Shown here: positions 31,879-44,760 of the stretch, one piece after another
Position numbering within the stretch: the first letter of the stretch is position 1
Layout of the letters: every line of letters starts with the position of its first letter
Origin: Fomitopsis serialis
Taxonomy: Eukaryota > Basidiomycota > Agaricomycetes > Polyporales > Fomitopsidaceae
Length of the DNA: 64,000 nt
NCBI RefSeq assembly: GCF_022376445.1
Contig: NW_025955049.1
Location: forward strand, 1-64,000
Reading direction: 5' to 3'
The notes under the pieces: generated by a model
The model's database searches: none
What the model was told of the DNA's origin: nothing
What the model saw: only the letters and a program-made list of their open reading frames with translations
Program-made: the position numbers and the translations under genes

Positions 31879-34800
31879 ATGACCAAGCGCGTCACTCGGT
31901 CGATCGCAACCGAACAAGGCTCCGGCACGCGATCAACCAGGTCAACGAAGGCTTCTGCAGCCGCAGGCGGCTCGAAGAAAAGCACCAAGCCTGCGAAGGT
32001 TAAGCCGAACGAAGGAGCCGCTAAGAAGAAGGCGCAGGAGATGGAGAAGGAGAAGGAGAAGGAGAAGGAGAAGGAGAAGGAGAAACTAACAGCGAGTGAG
32101 TGCTGGCAGTTGCGCGACAATATTTATCTGGGATGGTTGATGCTGCGTGGTAGACATACGCAAGAGAGCTTCTAAGTTGATGGCGGAAGAGGAGTCCTCG
32201 GCGGACGAAGAACCAAAACCCAAGAAGAAGAAGAAGAAGCAGCAAGTCGTTCAAGATGACGAGCAGGACATGGACGCGCAGGATAAGACAGCTGAAGACA
32301 ACCCAGAGGACGTTGAGATGGAGGATGTTGCTGCTGAGCAGCGTAAGGCGTCTCGGCGTACGTGGTTGGTTCATTATCCCTCATAGACACTGCTGAATCA
32401 GTCGTCGTGATTGTACGAAGCCAAACCGAAGCCAGCGTACGGCAAATTTGCCAAGACCGGGACCGCATTGGAGCCCGCCGAGCAGGACCTCGCACAAATG
32501 TTGAGTAAGTGCTATCGCACATATACCAATTACGGCTAGGCTTCAAAATTTATGTAGGTGGAGGAAGACGTCAAATTAAGCAGAATGTTGTGAGTGGTAG
32601 CAAGGGAGGGGAGCTGAAGAAGAAGACGACACAGCTCAAGTCTACCACTGGCGCGTCTGCCGGCGCCAGCGGCAACTCTAGACAGGGAGCTGGCAAACTG
32701 AAAGCTACGCCGGCGAGTGCCAAAGTAAGTCTAATCATCGCAGAATCCGATATCGCTCACTTCTGTTGAGAACCGACAGGACAAGGGCAAGGCTAGAGCA
32801 AGTCGCAAGGATGACACGCCAGTCGAGGAAGAGGTCGAGGAAGAAACCGAGGAAGCGGTCGAGGAAGAGGTCGAGGAAGAGGTCGAGGAAGAGGTCGAGG
32901 AAGAGGCCGTCGAAGAGGCCAAGGGAGAGGACAGTGACTCCGAGGATGAGGAAGACGATGGGGCTGAGGGTGGGGGTGCACACAGTGGGTCTGAAGATGC
33001 GGAGGATGAAGATGCGGAGGATGAAGATGCGGATGCGGAAGTCGAGAACTCGGATGAGGGTGATGTAATAGTGAGTGCCGCCATACAATTGACTAAACAT
33101 CATCAACATGCCATTCACAACGTACAGGTACTGTCTGATACCAAGACCCGACGCAAGCGTGCTCCCGCCAAAGCGACTGGCGGTGAACGCGAGAGCAGCA
33201 GTCGTGTCAAGGTCGCGGACTTGCCCCCGACGTCAAGTCTCTGGTGTCGACAGCGCAGAACAGTCTGCGGCTGTACGTCGCCCTCAAATCCGCCTGGACG
33301 AAAGAGAATTCCGTCACGTCCAAGCGGCTCCATCGCCGCGACAAAGTGATCGAAGCGTGCCTCCGCGAGGCATATTTGGGACGCGGCAAGAATCGCAAAA
33401 CAAACGCTACCTTGAAGAAGGCGTTTCAGTCGCTGCAGGTCCGAGAGATAACAGCTACAGAAGAGAAGGAGGTTCAGGAGCAGAGGGAGGCTAACGAAGA
33501 GAGGGAAGAGATGCAGGGGAAGGTATACACGGTGGTGAGTATTGTTGACTTAATTCCTTGAGAAGGTAGGACACTTCATTTCATTACAGGTCTGGACGTG
33601 CTCCTCGCAAACGAGGAACGAGCTCAAAAAGAAGGCCAAGCAAGTGATCGAGCAGGTCTTCAAGCTCGGCAGCCTCACCGTAGCCCAACGATCGGAGGCC
33701 GCTGTCTGGCTTCTGGAGACGCATCCCACGGCGGTAAGCGACGGCACTCGCACTCGTAACATCGCAAACTTTGTTTTCGGAGGCATCGAATTACACTTCG
33801 ACCGCAAGAAGAAGAATCTCGATCGAGAGGTATGTGCTTAGCACAGGTGTACGGAATATAGAACACCACTTAGAACTCACGTTGGTCTCACGTCGGTCCT
33901 AGCGCACCAAGGTCGAGCAGATGGAGCCGTTCCGCAACGAATGCATCCCCGAACTCATCTACCAGTACTATGGCTTGGCCGGACGCGCAGACGCTAGTAT
34001 CAATGCAGCGCTGGAGGATTTCAGCCAGGTCCCGCTAAATCTCATCGCCGTCTGTTGCAACGCAGTAAGCATTGGTTTCTTTACAACGTATTTACTCACT
34101 ACTCTCGTAAACGTATTACCTAGATAGAAGCAGCGTTGATGGAGGTGACGTCGCATCAGCCCATCGCATTCTCCAACAAGCACTTCGCCGCAAAGTGAGT
34201 TTAATTGGTTTCAACTAACAGAAAGTGAATATTAATGATTGTAGGTGGGATGGCATTATGGCCATCCTAGAGACTCTGGAAGCCAAAGCTTCGGAGTACC
34301 TTGAGGAGACACAAGAGGTAATTTGGGAGCACGTCAGGTATTTTACAGATATTGGCACACTTTCTGATTACTGATTGCATACAGCACTCGGCTCAACGCT
34401 GGCCCCAATGCATTCGAGGCGTCTGTGGATGACGATGAGCAGTCGGGTGGGTTCATCCCCCTGCTCCAGTTGCGCGCGTCCAAGCCTCGAAGCAGCAAGT
34501 CGAGCACAGCGAAGAAGGCGAGCAAATCAATGCCGCGAAAGACCGCAGGCAAGCCATCCAGCTCTTCGAAGGCCATACGTACCCCTCCTAGCCCATCCAA
34601 GAGTGCGAAACAGCCGCCCAGCACGTCGAGGAAGCCGACGTCAACGACCAACAATGCCAGCGACGACGGAGCAGCGGGCGCCGCTGATGGCGAAGGCGAT
34701 GGCGATGGCGACGGCGATGGCGATGGCGACGGCGATGGCGACGGCGATGGCGATGGAGCTGAGATAGACGAGCTGCAGGAGCCTGGGGAAGGTGAGTGCA

Positions 34801-34886
34801 ACTTAGCATCTATAAAAATCTCTCGGCATTGACATTGTGCAGAACCTGCTGTCGCTGCCAGTCCCTCGAACGGTGGAGATGCCTGA
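31879..34886 (+). CDS. DUF6532-like Agaricomycete protein, twelve exons, with one apparent frameshift
   Basis: Exons: 31879-32095, 32154-32357, 32421-32504, 32558-32724, 32780-33070, 33128-33534, 33590-33829, 33903-34064, 34124-34194, 34245-34337, 34385-34791 and 34843-34886. All junctions fit except within exon 6, where a five-C run (33223-33227) shifts the frame by one; six C would restore it. The N terminus is basic and low in complexity (EKEKEKEK, KPKKKKKKQQ, then EEEVEEEVEEE from a 12-bp repeat at 32820-32900). From about 33225 to 34337 is a helical region with EAAVWLLETHP, FGGIELHF, ECIPELIYQYYG and PLNLIAVCCNAIEAALME, in the style of DUF6532 proteins (inferred from memory). The C-terminal tail holds a (GD)n stretch from a hexanucleotide repeat at 34693-34755. 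Function is unknown; the shift may be a mutation or an assembly error. Confidence 0.65.
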
Positions 34887-36089
34887 GTACTACGAGTCAC
34901 TGCTAACGCCTCTGCTAACGCCTCCTTCGCCCTCGCCCTCACTCCTTGCTCTCCTTTTCGCTCTTGCCATTCGCTTTTTTCGCTCTCGCCATTCGCTTTT
35001 TTAGCTCTAGCCATTCCCCATCCCATGCCATCGACGTCTCCATCACTCCTGTCCCTCACTCGTACGTATATAGCTGTGGCTACATCAAGCGCCAGTCACT
35101 GTAGCTGATCGTCTGTTCGTATCGTTGCATGTACCAGTACCGTTTGTTATGCTGTATATGTACTGAACACAGTTTGAACGCCTACAAATACCATGCAAGC
35201 TTCAGTGCGACGAAGTAAGCTGAAGCTGCAATAAATAAGCAAGCTACCTACTGTAGTGCCAAAGCATACTGACACATCATTGACACTTCATGTTACTTAA
35301 GTGCAACTAAGCACGCATTTGTTGCACAAGCGTGGATACCTCTGTACAATGCTTTTTATTACATCATGCTCCATATATCGGTTTATGAGTACTTTTTTCG
35401 CCTGTTTATAAAACAGACTTGTGTATTTTGAGCTTCATTAACTTAAGCAATCTTAACGTCTTAAAGCTGCAGAATATGTCAGAAAAAGACAAACATGTTT
35501 TTCCTGATGTGCTTCCTATCCCGGGTCATCTGGCGGCGAATCAACCCTTGGTGTCGATCCGTTGCACGGTGCCGTGCAGGATGTTTGCGCTACAGACTTG
35601 GTTACTATCTACGAGGTCAGGATCTCTGTCGTGCCGCAATGTTTATGCACTTATCCTTGATGTTGGTAGCGCCTGGACAACCTGAAATGTCGGATGTCAT
35701 GTCTTCAGGCCGATATGTACGAGGTAGTCAGCATCTTGGCTGATATCAAGGCGCAACTGTCCGAGTGCGGGCTCCGCGGTTAGGTCAGTGTAGGGCTGCT
35801 TGAATGGAGTGGATTTGTGTGCGGGGTAGGAACGGTGGAATACGAGGTGACTGGCATGCGCGTAAAGTATACGTAGACGGTACAAATGACATCTACGTGT
35901 GGCGGTGTCATGACCGAAACAATCTTTGGGATGCCCGAGTCTTCTTGCTGGCCATATTTATAACAATATCCTCCGACGTCAATACTCGACGTGTGTCTAG
36001 TACTAGTCGAATGCCTACAGAGTACTCAGTGGCGTAACCTTTTGCGAACTTGAAGCTTAAGCGCGCCGCTGTCGTAGTCATCAGCAAAA
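34887..36089. other. Gene-poor stretch
   Basis: No gene is supported. 34920-35010 has a short CGCTCTCGCCATTCGCTTTT repeat. 35170-35420 is AT-rich with short motifs (CTTAAGTGCAACTAAGC) like those at 15760-15960. ORFs at 35419-35743 show no recognisable product. Confidence 0.4.
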
Positions 36090-36265
36090 CAGCGACTTCG
36101 TCTGAACATGCCTGAGACGTCTGACATCAGTCGAATCAGGCACCTCAGACAGTTCAGACCCCAGGTCTGAAAAGGGTAGATTCAATTCTGACTTCAGACG
36201 CAGTGTCTGATGTCAGCTCACCTTTCAGACACTTTCAGACACGATTCAGACCACCCATCAGACTC
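36090..36265. repeat. Cluster of TCAGAC/GTCTGA motifs
   Basis: About eleven copies of TCAGAC or its reverse complement GTCTGA occur within roughly 175 bp, in both orientations and at irregular spacing. Dense short subterminal motifs of this kind are typical of the ends of CACTA-like and other DNA transposons, where transposase binds. The nearest transposase gene starts near 38.5 kb. Confidence 0.7.
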
Positions 36266-36319
36266 ATCGGACCTCACGAACCCAATATATTTGTAGGTCC
36301 CTACACGTACTCTTACATA

Positions 36320-36800
36320 CATGTACATGCTGCATTTGCACGCAGATCATTCGTCCTGTGTGTTCGCAGTCGGCGTATGTCCGCGCCCCGGCCGCAGACT
36401 TGTCCCCGTCGACTCGCCCGCCATCGTGCACTTGTCTCGCCCGTCCTATCACCATGTGTACCGTCGGTTCGTCGGTCGCGTTTGCGTGCTCGGCATTTGC
36501 CCTGCACGCTCGTGGTCGTCGTGCGTCGTCGCCTGCTTGTGTGCCCGCCAGCCAGTCAGGCCGCTCAACCGCTGGTCTGCTCACCCACTCACCTGCCCAC
36601 TCGCCCGCTCGTTTTCTCGTCAGTTCACCCGCTCGGTGGTTCCTCACGCACTCACCCGCTCGCACTTCCGCCCGCCCGTCCGTTCATCCGCCCGCTCGCT
36701 CGCCCTCACGCCCGCCCGCTCGCACATCCTCCTCGTCCCTACGTCTGTGATAGCGTTCGTCGGCCGCGTCCACGCGCAGGGCATTGGCCCCTAAGTCCTC
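36320..36800 (+). repeat. GC-rich degenerate minisatellite with interspersed palindromic units (locus 3 of 3)
   Basis: Plus-strand variants of CCCGCTCGCACTTCCGCCCG surround palindromic units at about 36470-36525 and 36755-36790 (core GCGTGCTCGGCATTTGCCC then TGCACGC). It has the same architecture as 3780-4765 and 16200-17640. Nothing between 36800 and 38523 could be assigned; an ORF at 37249-37983 lacks support. Confidence 0.7.
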
Positions 36801-38523
36801 CCTTCGCGCACGCGCCCGCCGCCCATTTCTCTGCCACGTCCCGAGTCGGTGTGCCTGGTTGTATGACCGCCGTCGTGAAGGAGACTAGGCGCATAGGGGA
36901 GGGAGATGCGGGCACGCGCTCCTCGTTGGTGCGGCTTGTCCTCGCCCATCGGTCCCGACAGTGAATCTGACCCGCTCGGGCTCGCATGGCTGTGGTTGAT
37001 ACTCGTTCCTGTGTGCCCTGCGCTAATCAGTCGCGGATGCAGCGGGAGCATCGTCGGGAGCGCGGGTGCGTCTGACGGCGGGTAGCTCTGCACCTCAGTC
37101 TGATGTGCCGCTGCCGCAGGCGAATGCGTCGGTAATCGCTGGCGGAAGGGGATCAACAAGTCGTGAGAGCACTGGTGGAGAGGGGCGTCCGCCAGAGCCG
37201 GACTGAGACAAGACACACCTGATATTTCCATTTTTAAGCGCGCTGCCGATGCTCTCGACACAGCTGCACTTCATGTCGATGCTGCGATCGTCGGGTTCGG
37301 TGCTGAGTGGACGTTTCGTGCCCGATATTGGAGGTGACGCGCGAGACAGCATTACGGCTGGCGATTGCGGCACATCATCATCGGCGAATGACCTGGCCCA
37401 GGACGTGAACCGCCTAGACCGATCCGCCCACCAGGAAGAGGACCGAAGCTGCGCGGGTCAGCTGGTCAGCGATACAGCGCGGCTCGAATCCAACGGTAGA
37501 CTCATGGGAGCCTCCCCAACACCGTCGTCGTCGTCCATGTCGAGAGCCTTGCGGGCGGTTGCGGCGCGCTGCCCGTCGACGATGGCGGCACCGAACGACT
37601 CGCGCTCCCCGAGCCTGTCGAGCTGGGGTACGGGCTGCCCTTCAGCTGCCCGTTGTAGTCAGCGCCATGCCCCGATTCTCCTACTTACTTGGTTCCTCCT
37701 TCACGCGCTTCGCAGGTGCGTATCGCTTATGCTCTTTCTCCAGTGTCTCGCCCGCCGCGGTTCCCGTTCGAGCTCTGAGAGTCCTTGTCCTTCGTGCCAT
37801 TCCGGCGACGGCGGTCCTTCGGCTCGGGCTTCCTGGCAGGCGTTGGCTGCTGCAGTATACGCAGGCTCTCCGACGTATGTCTATAGCCAATTCAAGTTGA
37901 CAGAGAGGATGGGTGGCTGCACCGAACAACGGGGTTGGCAGGAAAGTCGCGAGTCGCAACCGTTGACATGGACGAGTGGGTGACGTGGCGCGCCTGTTTA
38001 GGGCAGGCGCCCGCGGTACTTGTTCCTCACCGAGCCTCCTTCCCTCCCGTCTGAGCGCTAAGTTAGCGCTCACCCGTACACACAGTATCCTGAGTCGATA
38101 CCACAACCACAGTGCTCGTGTTACTATGCAGTATTCGTGTAGTATGTACTTAGGTTTATTAGGATATAATGTAGACTACTTACTTACTAGTAGTCAAAAC
38201 TTCGGTCAGTCTATTTCGTCAGAGCCTGTGACAGTAGTATACAGTGATACTAGCTTGTATGTAGTACTAGTAGCTTCAAACCTACGGTCTGTCGCGACTG
38301 ACACGACTGACGCGACTGAGGAGACTGACGGGCTCTGAGCGAGTGAGCCAAGAACGACCCGAGGTCGCGCGGAGCATAAGCGCCCAATCACGTCAGCCAT
38401 GACAGCGATCTCAGACTCCGGATCAGGCCCTTCATTAACCTCAGGCGCCGTCAGACAGTGCGCCGTTTTGCTGATGACTATTCCCCACCAACCTTCTTGC
38501 AGACGGCCGCCTTACTACGTACC

Positions 38524-41500
38524 ATGCGGCGACTCATACACATTCGTCAACAATGTCGACGAAAATGGCTCTTGCGGAGGAACGCGTCCCTACGCCTTGC
38601 ATTTCACCAGGCAGGGATGTATGCCATAGCCTCCATCCTCCTCCTCCTTCCGCCGACGTCTCTCCTGGTTGCAGCCACTCTTCTCAACGTCCCCATAACT
38701 CCGGTTGTCGTTTGGTTGGCCGACATGCTGTTATTGATTTTCCTTGGCTACAGTAAGTATGTCGACGCAGGCTCCAGTCCGCGCAACGAGCTGACGCCCG
38801 CTCCAGAAGCTCTTCAACCCGACGCACTGCCTTGCCACTCCGAACCAAATGGCTCTCCGTTCACAATTTTCGTGGCTGGAGTTGCGCAGAAGCCGGTACA
38901 GACAGGTGAGGAGGTCAGACATTCGTCCAATCCTGTTAATGACGACCCACTAGTCGTTCGGGCCGACTGCACTATACGAGACGTCCTTCGCCAACTTAGA
39001 CGACAACATACGGTCGCAAATCTGCGCCGTATCAGATGCGCTGTACACTATGACCCATTCAAATCTTCAGCTCTACGTCTACACGACCGCCTCTGCGATA
39101 TAGGTGCAGGACCTCTGTCCACCCTGCACATCCGCTTTCATGTCTTGGGCGGAACCAAGGATAAAGGAAAGGCTCGGTGTAGGTTCATCTGATTAAACCG
39201 GTGATGAAGCATTGGCTGAATGTATATAGTTGATGCGGTGGATGATGAGGAAAGCGGCGAGCAAGGTCCATCGTGGTTGCAGTCGCAGCACCGCAGAAAA
39301 AGACGTGAGTGATCTGAGTTGTCTCGTGGTAGTTATATATTGATTAGATGCAAGGCCCGCCGCCTGGCGAACGGTCACAACAACGGAGAGCGAAGGAGTC
39401 CGCCTTGAATGCCCTTCTCGGCGAATTAGATTCTGAGGAGGCGGAGCTGCAAGCACTCCCTAGCCGTCCAGAGTACCCCGTGAACGCAGGAGCCAAGATG
39501 TACCCTATGGACGATGATGCAGCTGAACTATCGAAGAGTACATCGCCAACATCGGACTTTCCTAAGGCCGTACCCGCCTCAGAGATCCCATTGCCGCACT
39601 CGTCAGCCTTCTCCCCAGCCTCGTCGCCTGCGACCGCAGCCTCCCAAGCAGAGCCGCACAGAGCCCGAAAAGCGAGATTGCATGCCGACCTCGCACATCT
39701 TCACGATTTGGTATCTCATCGTTGCCTCGCATTCACTAGCGTCGGGCCGCTAGTCTTCCATCACGATCCAAAAACAGCAGGCGTATATCAAGCCCGGAGA
39801 GACGACCAAGTTGTCCAGATGAATCACGGCCCTCATGCGTTGGTGCCGAGACATCGACTCAACGCAACATTCTTAGACCACGAAGAATGGTTGGTTTCTA
39901 TGGCACACGATCTACTAGCTATGCCCATCTGCGAGGATGTCGAGCTTCGCGATGCCCATCAGGAACTACTCGAATACGTGCATCGGGAAATGGACGTCCT
40001 GGAGCGGGTAAAGATGGATCAATGGAACAAGCAAAGGGATGTCTCGGCCATGCGACCCGACCCTGCACGTCGCAACACTGTCGATGCCGGTGTGTTTCGC
40101 CCTGGTTTTACGATGTTGGAATGTGAGCTAACCTATGGCCAGATGACTACTACTCCAAGCCGTATGAGGACATGGCTCCTATTGTACTGGGGTATAACCT
40201 TGTGGCGCTTTCTATGGTGCTATTGCATCACTTGCCTCGTCGAGGGTGTAAAGCGTTGCTTGCCGGACTTCGCATGGTGATGAGGCTTACCCTCATGTTC
40301 GCCAGACGAGGAGCACTGGAACCCGCTGATCGCTTGCTACTGGATAGTCTCTCGCGAGACGAGCGCACGATTATGAGCCAATTCGGCCTCGACCCGGTGA
40401 CTATACCGTATGCATGTTGTCCGCGATGTAATGCGTTGTATCCGGTCCGCGATTGTCCCCGGGAGTGCTCCTCAAAAGATACCCTGGACAGCCAAGTCTG
40501 CGGATCTGCACTGTGGCGGAGCCGGACTATCAACGGGAAGACGTACTCGTTTCCAGAGAAGACATACCTCCATCAAAGCATGAAGCACTGGATGGCTCGA
40601 TTTCTATCACGTCCAGACATAGAGCCAATGCTTGACTCTAGGAGGGAGCAGACTGTATCGCAGCTCCCAGACGTTCAGTCAGACGTGTGGGATGCCCCCA
40701 TGTTCCACGAGTTCAAGGATGCAGCAGGCGGAGCGTTCATCAAGGGCCCAAAAGAGGAGGGAAGATACCTATTCAGTCTCTCAGTTGACGGCTTCAATCC
40801 GTTTCAGGCGAAGGAGGCTAAGCAAAGTGTCACAGTCACCGGCATCTATATGGTCTGTCTTAACCTTCCACCGCATATCCGTTACTTGCCGGAGAATACA
40901 TACCTTGTCGGCATCATTCCTGGACCCGGGAAACCGGCACTCGAGCAAATCAATCACTTTTTGAAGCCATTAGTGGACGAATTGGTGGATTTCTGGCATC
41001 CAGGGGTTTGGTTCACTCGCACCGCTCTATACCCGGCCGGTCGACTAGTCCGCTGCGCTCTGGTACCTCTCGTCTGTGATCTTCCTGGAGCACGTCAAGT
41101 CGCGGGACACGGTTCGCACAGTGCAACTCTGTTCTGTAGCTTCTGCAAACTGAAGTTGGAAGACATGGAGAGTCTCGATCCAAAGTCATGGCCGCTACGA
41201 AGTGCCAAGGAGCACCGAGATGCCGCTCTGAGGTGGAAGGAAGCGCGTACCCCTGCTGCACGCAAACGAATCTTTGAAGAGACTGGTGTGCGCTGGTCGG
41301 AGCTTCTCCGATTGCCATACTGGGATCCAATCCTGTTCACAGTCATTGACACGATGCACAACCACTACCTAGGTCTCCTGAAAACGCACTGCCGAGACAT
41401 ATGGGGCATGTCTATCGAGTTGGCTGACCAAACAGTAACGGAGCACATGCCGCCAAAACCAGCAGATGCGGAAATGGCCGTTGCAATGCAGCTGTTACGC

Positions 41501-43646
41501 AGTGGGACTGATAAGAGCCTGGAGCTACTGGACAAGAACACTCTGTGGCATCTGTGCCTCATGCATGGATGTCGCCGCTCCGGCAACGTTAAGAGGTTGC
41601 GGAAAGCGTTGCTGGCATACGTAGGTTCTGTCCTCGCGTCTTCATAGCTCATACTGACATCGATCTGTACAGCGTGCCCAGAATAACCTCGGGGGGGCAC
41701 TTGACAAGGAAACTCAGCAGACGCCGCCGGGAGATGCGCAAGAAAGCGGCGGGGGCGAGATACCAAGCGGATCCCAGGCCGCTGCCTCGCGCGATGAAGG
41801 GCAACGGTTCGAAGCAGAGATGCTCGTTGTCAAGGCAGAGAAGGCCTGGTTACAGGGAAAGGCCGCTAAGACACTCGTTAATAACAACACAAAGGCCACC
41901 TTAATTGCGTTATGTGCACGACATAGTCTCGCTACCGATGGAACAAAAAAACAGCTGGTCGACACGCTTATAGAGGCGGTATGTATCTCGTTCTCACAGA
42001 AGGTTATAATGATGATGCTGAAGGCTTGCAGCGTCAGAAACAGCCACGGCCAGGAGAACAGGCTGGGTCGTCTTCACAGGTTGTATCACCTAGCGTTCAT
42101 CCCTTCCAACAACCTACTGATCGCCATTCCAGAACCATGATGTCGTGCCCCTGACAGATGAAGCATGGCTCGCGTCGAGTACGGTGTTAGGCCGCGAGAC
42201 CCTTATGAAGATCCACGAAGATATGCGCCAGACTCAGGTACCGTCATGGGTAGACCCAGCCCCAAGGAACTTCGGAACAAAGCAACGAGGGAAACTGAGT
42301 GCCGACCAGTGGTTCTCCGCTTGTACCATCAACATCCCTTTCACCTTGATCCGCATCTGGGGCAGCGAGCAAGGCAGGCGGAGGGCTATGTTGCAAAACT
42401 ACATGGACCTCATAACGGCTGTCGTCATGAGCAGCATGCTCGCTATCAACGACAGCCATGTCAGGGCTTACGAAGAAGCGATTGTACGGTATCTGCGCTC
42501 TCTGAAGGATCTATACAAGGCGTCCGAATTCAAACCAAATCATCACATGGCCCTACACGTAGGCGCGTTCTTGCGAAGGTTTGGACCTGTCCATTCGATT
42601 CGGACATTCTTCGCGGAGAGAATGAATTTCATGCTACAGCGCATCAACACAAATCGAAAGTTCGGTCAGTTGTTGCACCGCAATGTGGCTGTTGCGATAC
42701 GTGCTGACAGCCTCCAGGCGAACTGGAGTTGACCTTCATGAAGACGGCATGTCGATCCGCGAATCTCAGGGCGCTCCTGCGAGTGGACGGGCTGCGGAAA
42801 ATTGTCAAGGAATTCGCCGACATGTACGACGGGCTCTTCAACGAGAACAAACGAGGGACCAGACTGCGTGAAACATTGCTCGGCGATGAGAACGAGCGGC
42901 GGCAGGCGACAGTACGAGAAGCGAAATCAGCGGTGTCTTTGGATGACGACACATTCACAGCCTTGATATCGCTTCTCAATACCGAGTGCGGGACGGAGTC
43001 GTTTGCCGATATGCGCGAGCTCCGGCTGGAGCACGGTCTTCAACAAATGATAAACACGGTGGTGGACTGCACGAGCTTGTTCTTACACGGCGTGACGTAC
43101 AAGGCCACCGCGAAATCACCCAAAGATAGTAACATCGTCTTCACCCTACCAGGTCCCACCTCCGCAGACGCAGAGTCTTGTGCCGGACGCATCAAGCAAA
43201 TCTTCGTGCACAGAAGACGCAATAGCGAAGGCGATGAACTCCGAGAGATTTTCCTATGTGTTGAGCGTTTGGCTGAGCTCTCCGCTGAAGACGCAGGCCA
43301 CGATAATTATCGCAAGTTTCCATACGTCGGAGGTCGCCTCTATTACGACAGGCATTACTGTGAACCGGTCGTCATAAGGCCGAGTCACATCATCTGCCAC
43401 TTCGCTAGGACTCCAACGACGACGCCTCAGATCCAGCAACCCTGCGTGCACGCCTTACCGTTGAACAGGGTACGTCTGATCGTGTTGGTCATACTGTGGC
43501 GCTGCATCGAGCCATGACGTGGGACGTAGCTCCTCAGATTAACGACGCCAGCGACGCAAGACGAGCAATTCCCGGACGGTGGCGATGTCGCCTTTACAGA
43601 GCTATTGGAGGACCTAGCCTGTTTCAATAACTCTGGTAACGAATAG
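38524..43646 (+). CDS. Tnp2/CACTA-type transposase, nine exons
   Basis: Exons: 38524-39178, 39230-39304, 39355-40089, 40143-41620, 41673-41978, 42032-42079, 42133-42664, 42718-43469 and 43566-43646. Total 4662 nt, all in phase. The first exon is uncertain upstream of about 38760, where the frame is oddly hydrophobic. A ubiquitin-like segment ends with IGAGPLSTLHIRFHVLGG. The transposase core in exon 4 has CCPRCNALYPVRDCP, FSLSVDGFNPFQAKEAKQS, YMVCLNLPPHIRYLPENTYL, VGIIPGPGKPALEQINHFL, LVPLVCDLPGARQVAGHGSH, CSFCKLKLEDM and RWSELLRLPYWDPILFTVID followed by TMHNHYLGLLKTHCRDIWGM. This is the transposase family tnp2 (related to CACTA/En-Spm). Exon 5 holds a SAP-like segment (ATLIALCARHSLATDGTKKQ). 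It looks functional. The final intron acceptor (GACGAG) is the weakest choice. Its 3' end overlaps a minus-strand gene. Confidence 0.85.
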
Positions 43647-44760
43647 CGCGGCGTTGCGTCGCGAATGACTGTCCTTGATTCTATGTAGGCCGTTAAAGAA
43701 TGCCTTGAAACACGCCCTCTGCCCCCCTCGGATTCCGTATGATACACCCACAGCCAGGGCTGGGAAGTCTCCGCGACGATGGACCACGTCCTTCGACGCA
43801 AAGGATAGCCTCAAGCGAGCCTCCGAGATAGCAGCCGCGGCATCCCTGTGCACGCCAGTCCAGGCCGGGTCGTTAGGGGCGCCGCAGAGGACGGCAATGA
43901 CTCGTCCGGACTCGTCTGTGATAGGTCGAGTAGTCCTTTAGAAGCGTGGCGCGTGACGACGGTGATGTACGCGGATGCAAAGGCTGTACGTACCTTCCAT
44001 CCCAGCGGACTAGTTCAAAGCCAAAGTGTGACCCTTCGCCAACTAAGTCATCCAGCTCATATTGTCGCCGTGAGGCGCGTGACTCCCTGCCCCCGGTGTA
44101 CGCACCGCTGGTGTGTGGTAGGCCTTCAGCGGCAAGGTTCGTACCAATTGAAAGGCCGTCCTTCAGGTGAGTGTTGAGGAGCGGCAGCCGCGGCCTCTGT
44201 ACCGAGCCATACGGTGATGCGCTCTCCGTTCGTCGTCGCCTCCGTTTGTCTTTTGCCTGGGCTTTTCTTCGCTGTCGTTCGATCGACTGCAGACCTGCGA
44301 GCTGCGTTCCAGCCGCACATGCAGTGTTGTCGTGCTCTACGTATCCTGCTGAGGACGCCGCAGGTTTCGATGGTGCGGCGCTGCTAAGCGAGAAGGGCGG
44401 TTCAAGACGCGGCGCTGGCTGCGCATAGGGGACATCCAATGGCGCGAGCTCGTAGTCCTCCCCTTCAATCTCAGTGTTCGCATCTTCACTCGCAATGGCT
44501 GCCGTCAGCAGTTGGCGGAACAAGAATCCGGAGTGGTCCGCAGCGGCGAGCGGTCTGCCTAACAATGAATGACAGTGAGCGCCACTCTTCAACGTCGAGA
44601 ACGTCTGGCCCCTGCTGGGAGGCCGAGCAGCGTGGCTGCAATCCCCCAGTGCCTGGCTTGGCTCCGCGTAGATGCACTCATTCTGCTTGTCCACCCAGCG
44701 GGACCAGAAGTGCGTCGGACACTCACCGCAGACTGGGGCTGGGGCAGGCGTACAAGCCAT
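43614..44760 (-). pseudogene. N-terminal part of a large Agaricomycete gene family, truncated
   Basis: Model: exon 44760-43994, intron 43993-43936 (GTACGT..TAAAG), exon 43935-43614. Recognisable family segments are LQSIERQRRKAQAKDKRRRR, YELDDLVGEGSHFGFELVRW followed by DGR, then RPITDESGRVIAVLCGAPND, WTGVHRDAAAAI and HHRRGxFPAL-like VVHRRGDFPALAVGVSYG. From memory, members continue with about 200 more residues carrying an HxD..H segment like that of 2-oxoglutarate dioxygenases; that half is missing here. The frame stops at 43614, inside the last exon of the Tnp2-type transposase gene on the other strand, so the transposon end may have cut the gene. The N-terminal 150 residues may hide another intron. 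Family assignment is recollection, not a search. Confidence 0.55.

Noticed and set aside
36203..36964. 253-codon plus-strand ORF
   Set aside because: It spans the third minisatellite block and is low complexity throughout.
40172..41647. KDZ transposase as the identity of the 38.5-43.6 kb gene
   Set aside because: The motif order (NPFQAKEAKQS, LVPLVCDLPGARQVAG, LRLPYWDPI) fits the Tnp2/CACTA-type family instead.
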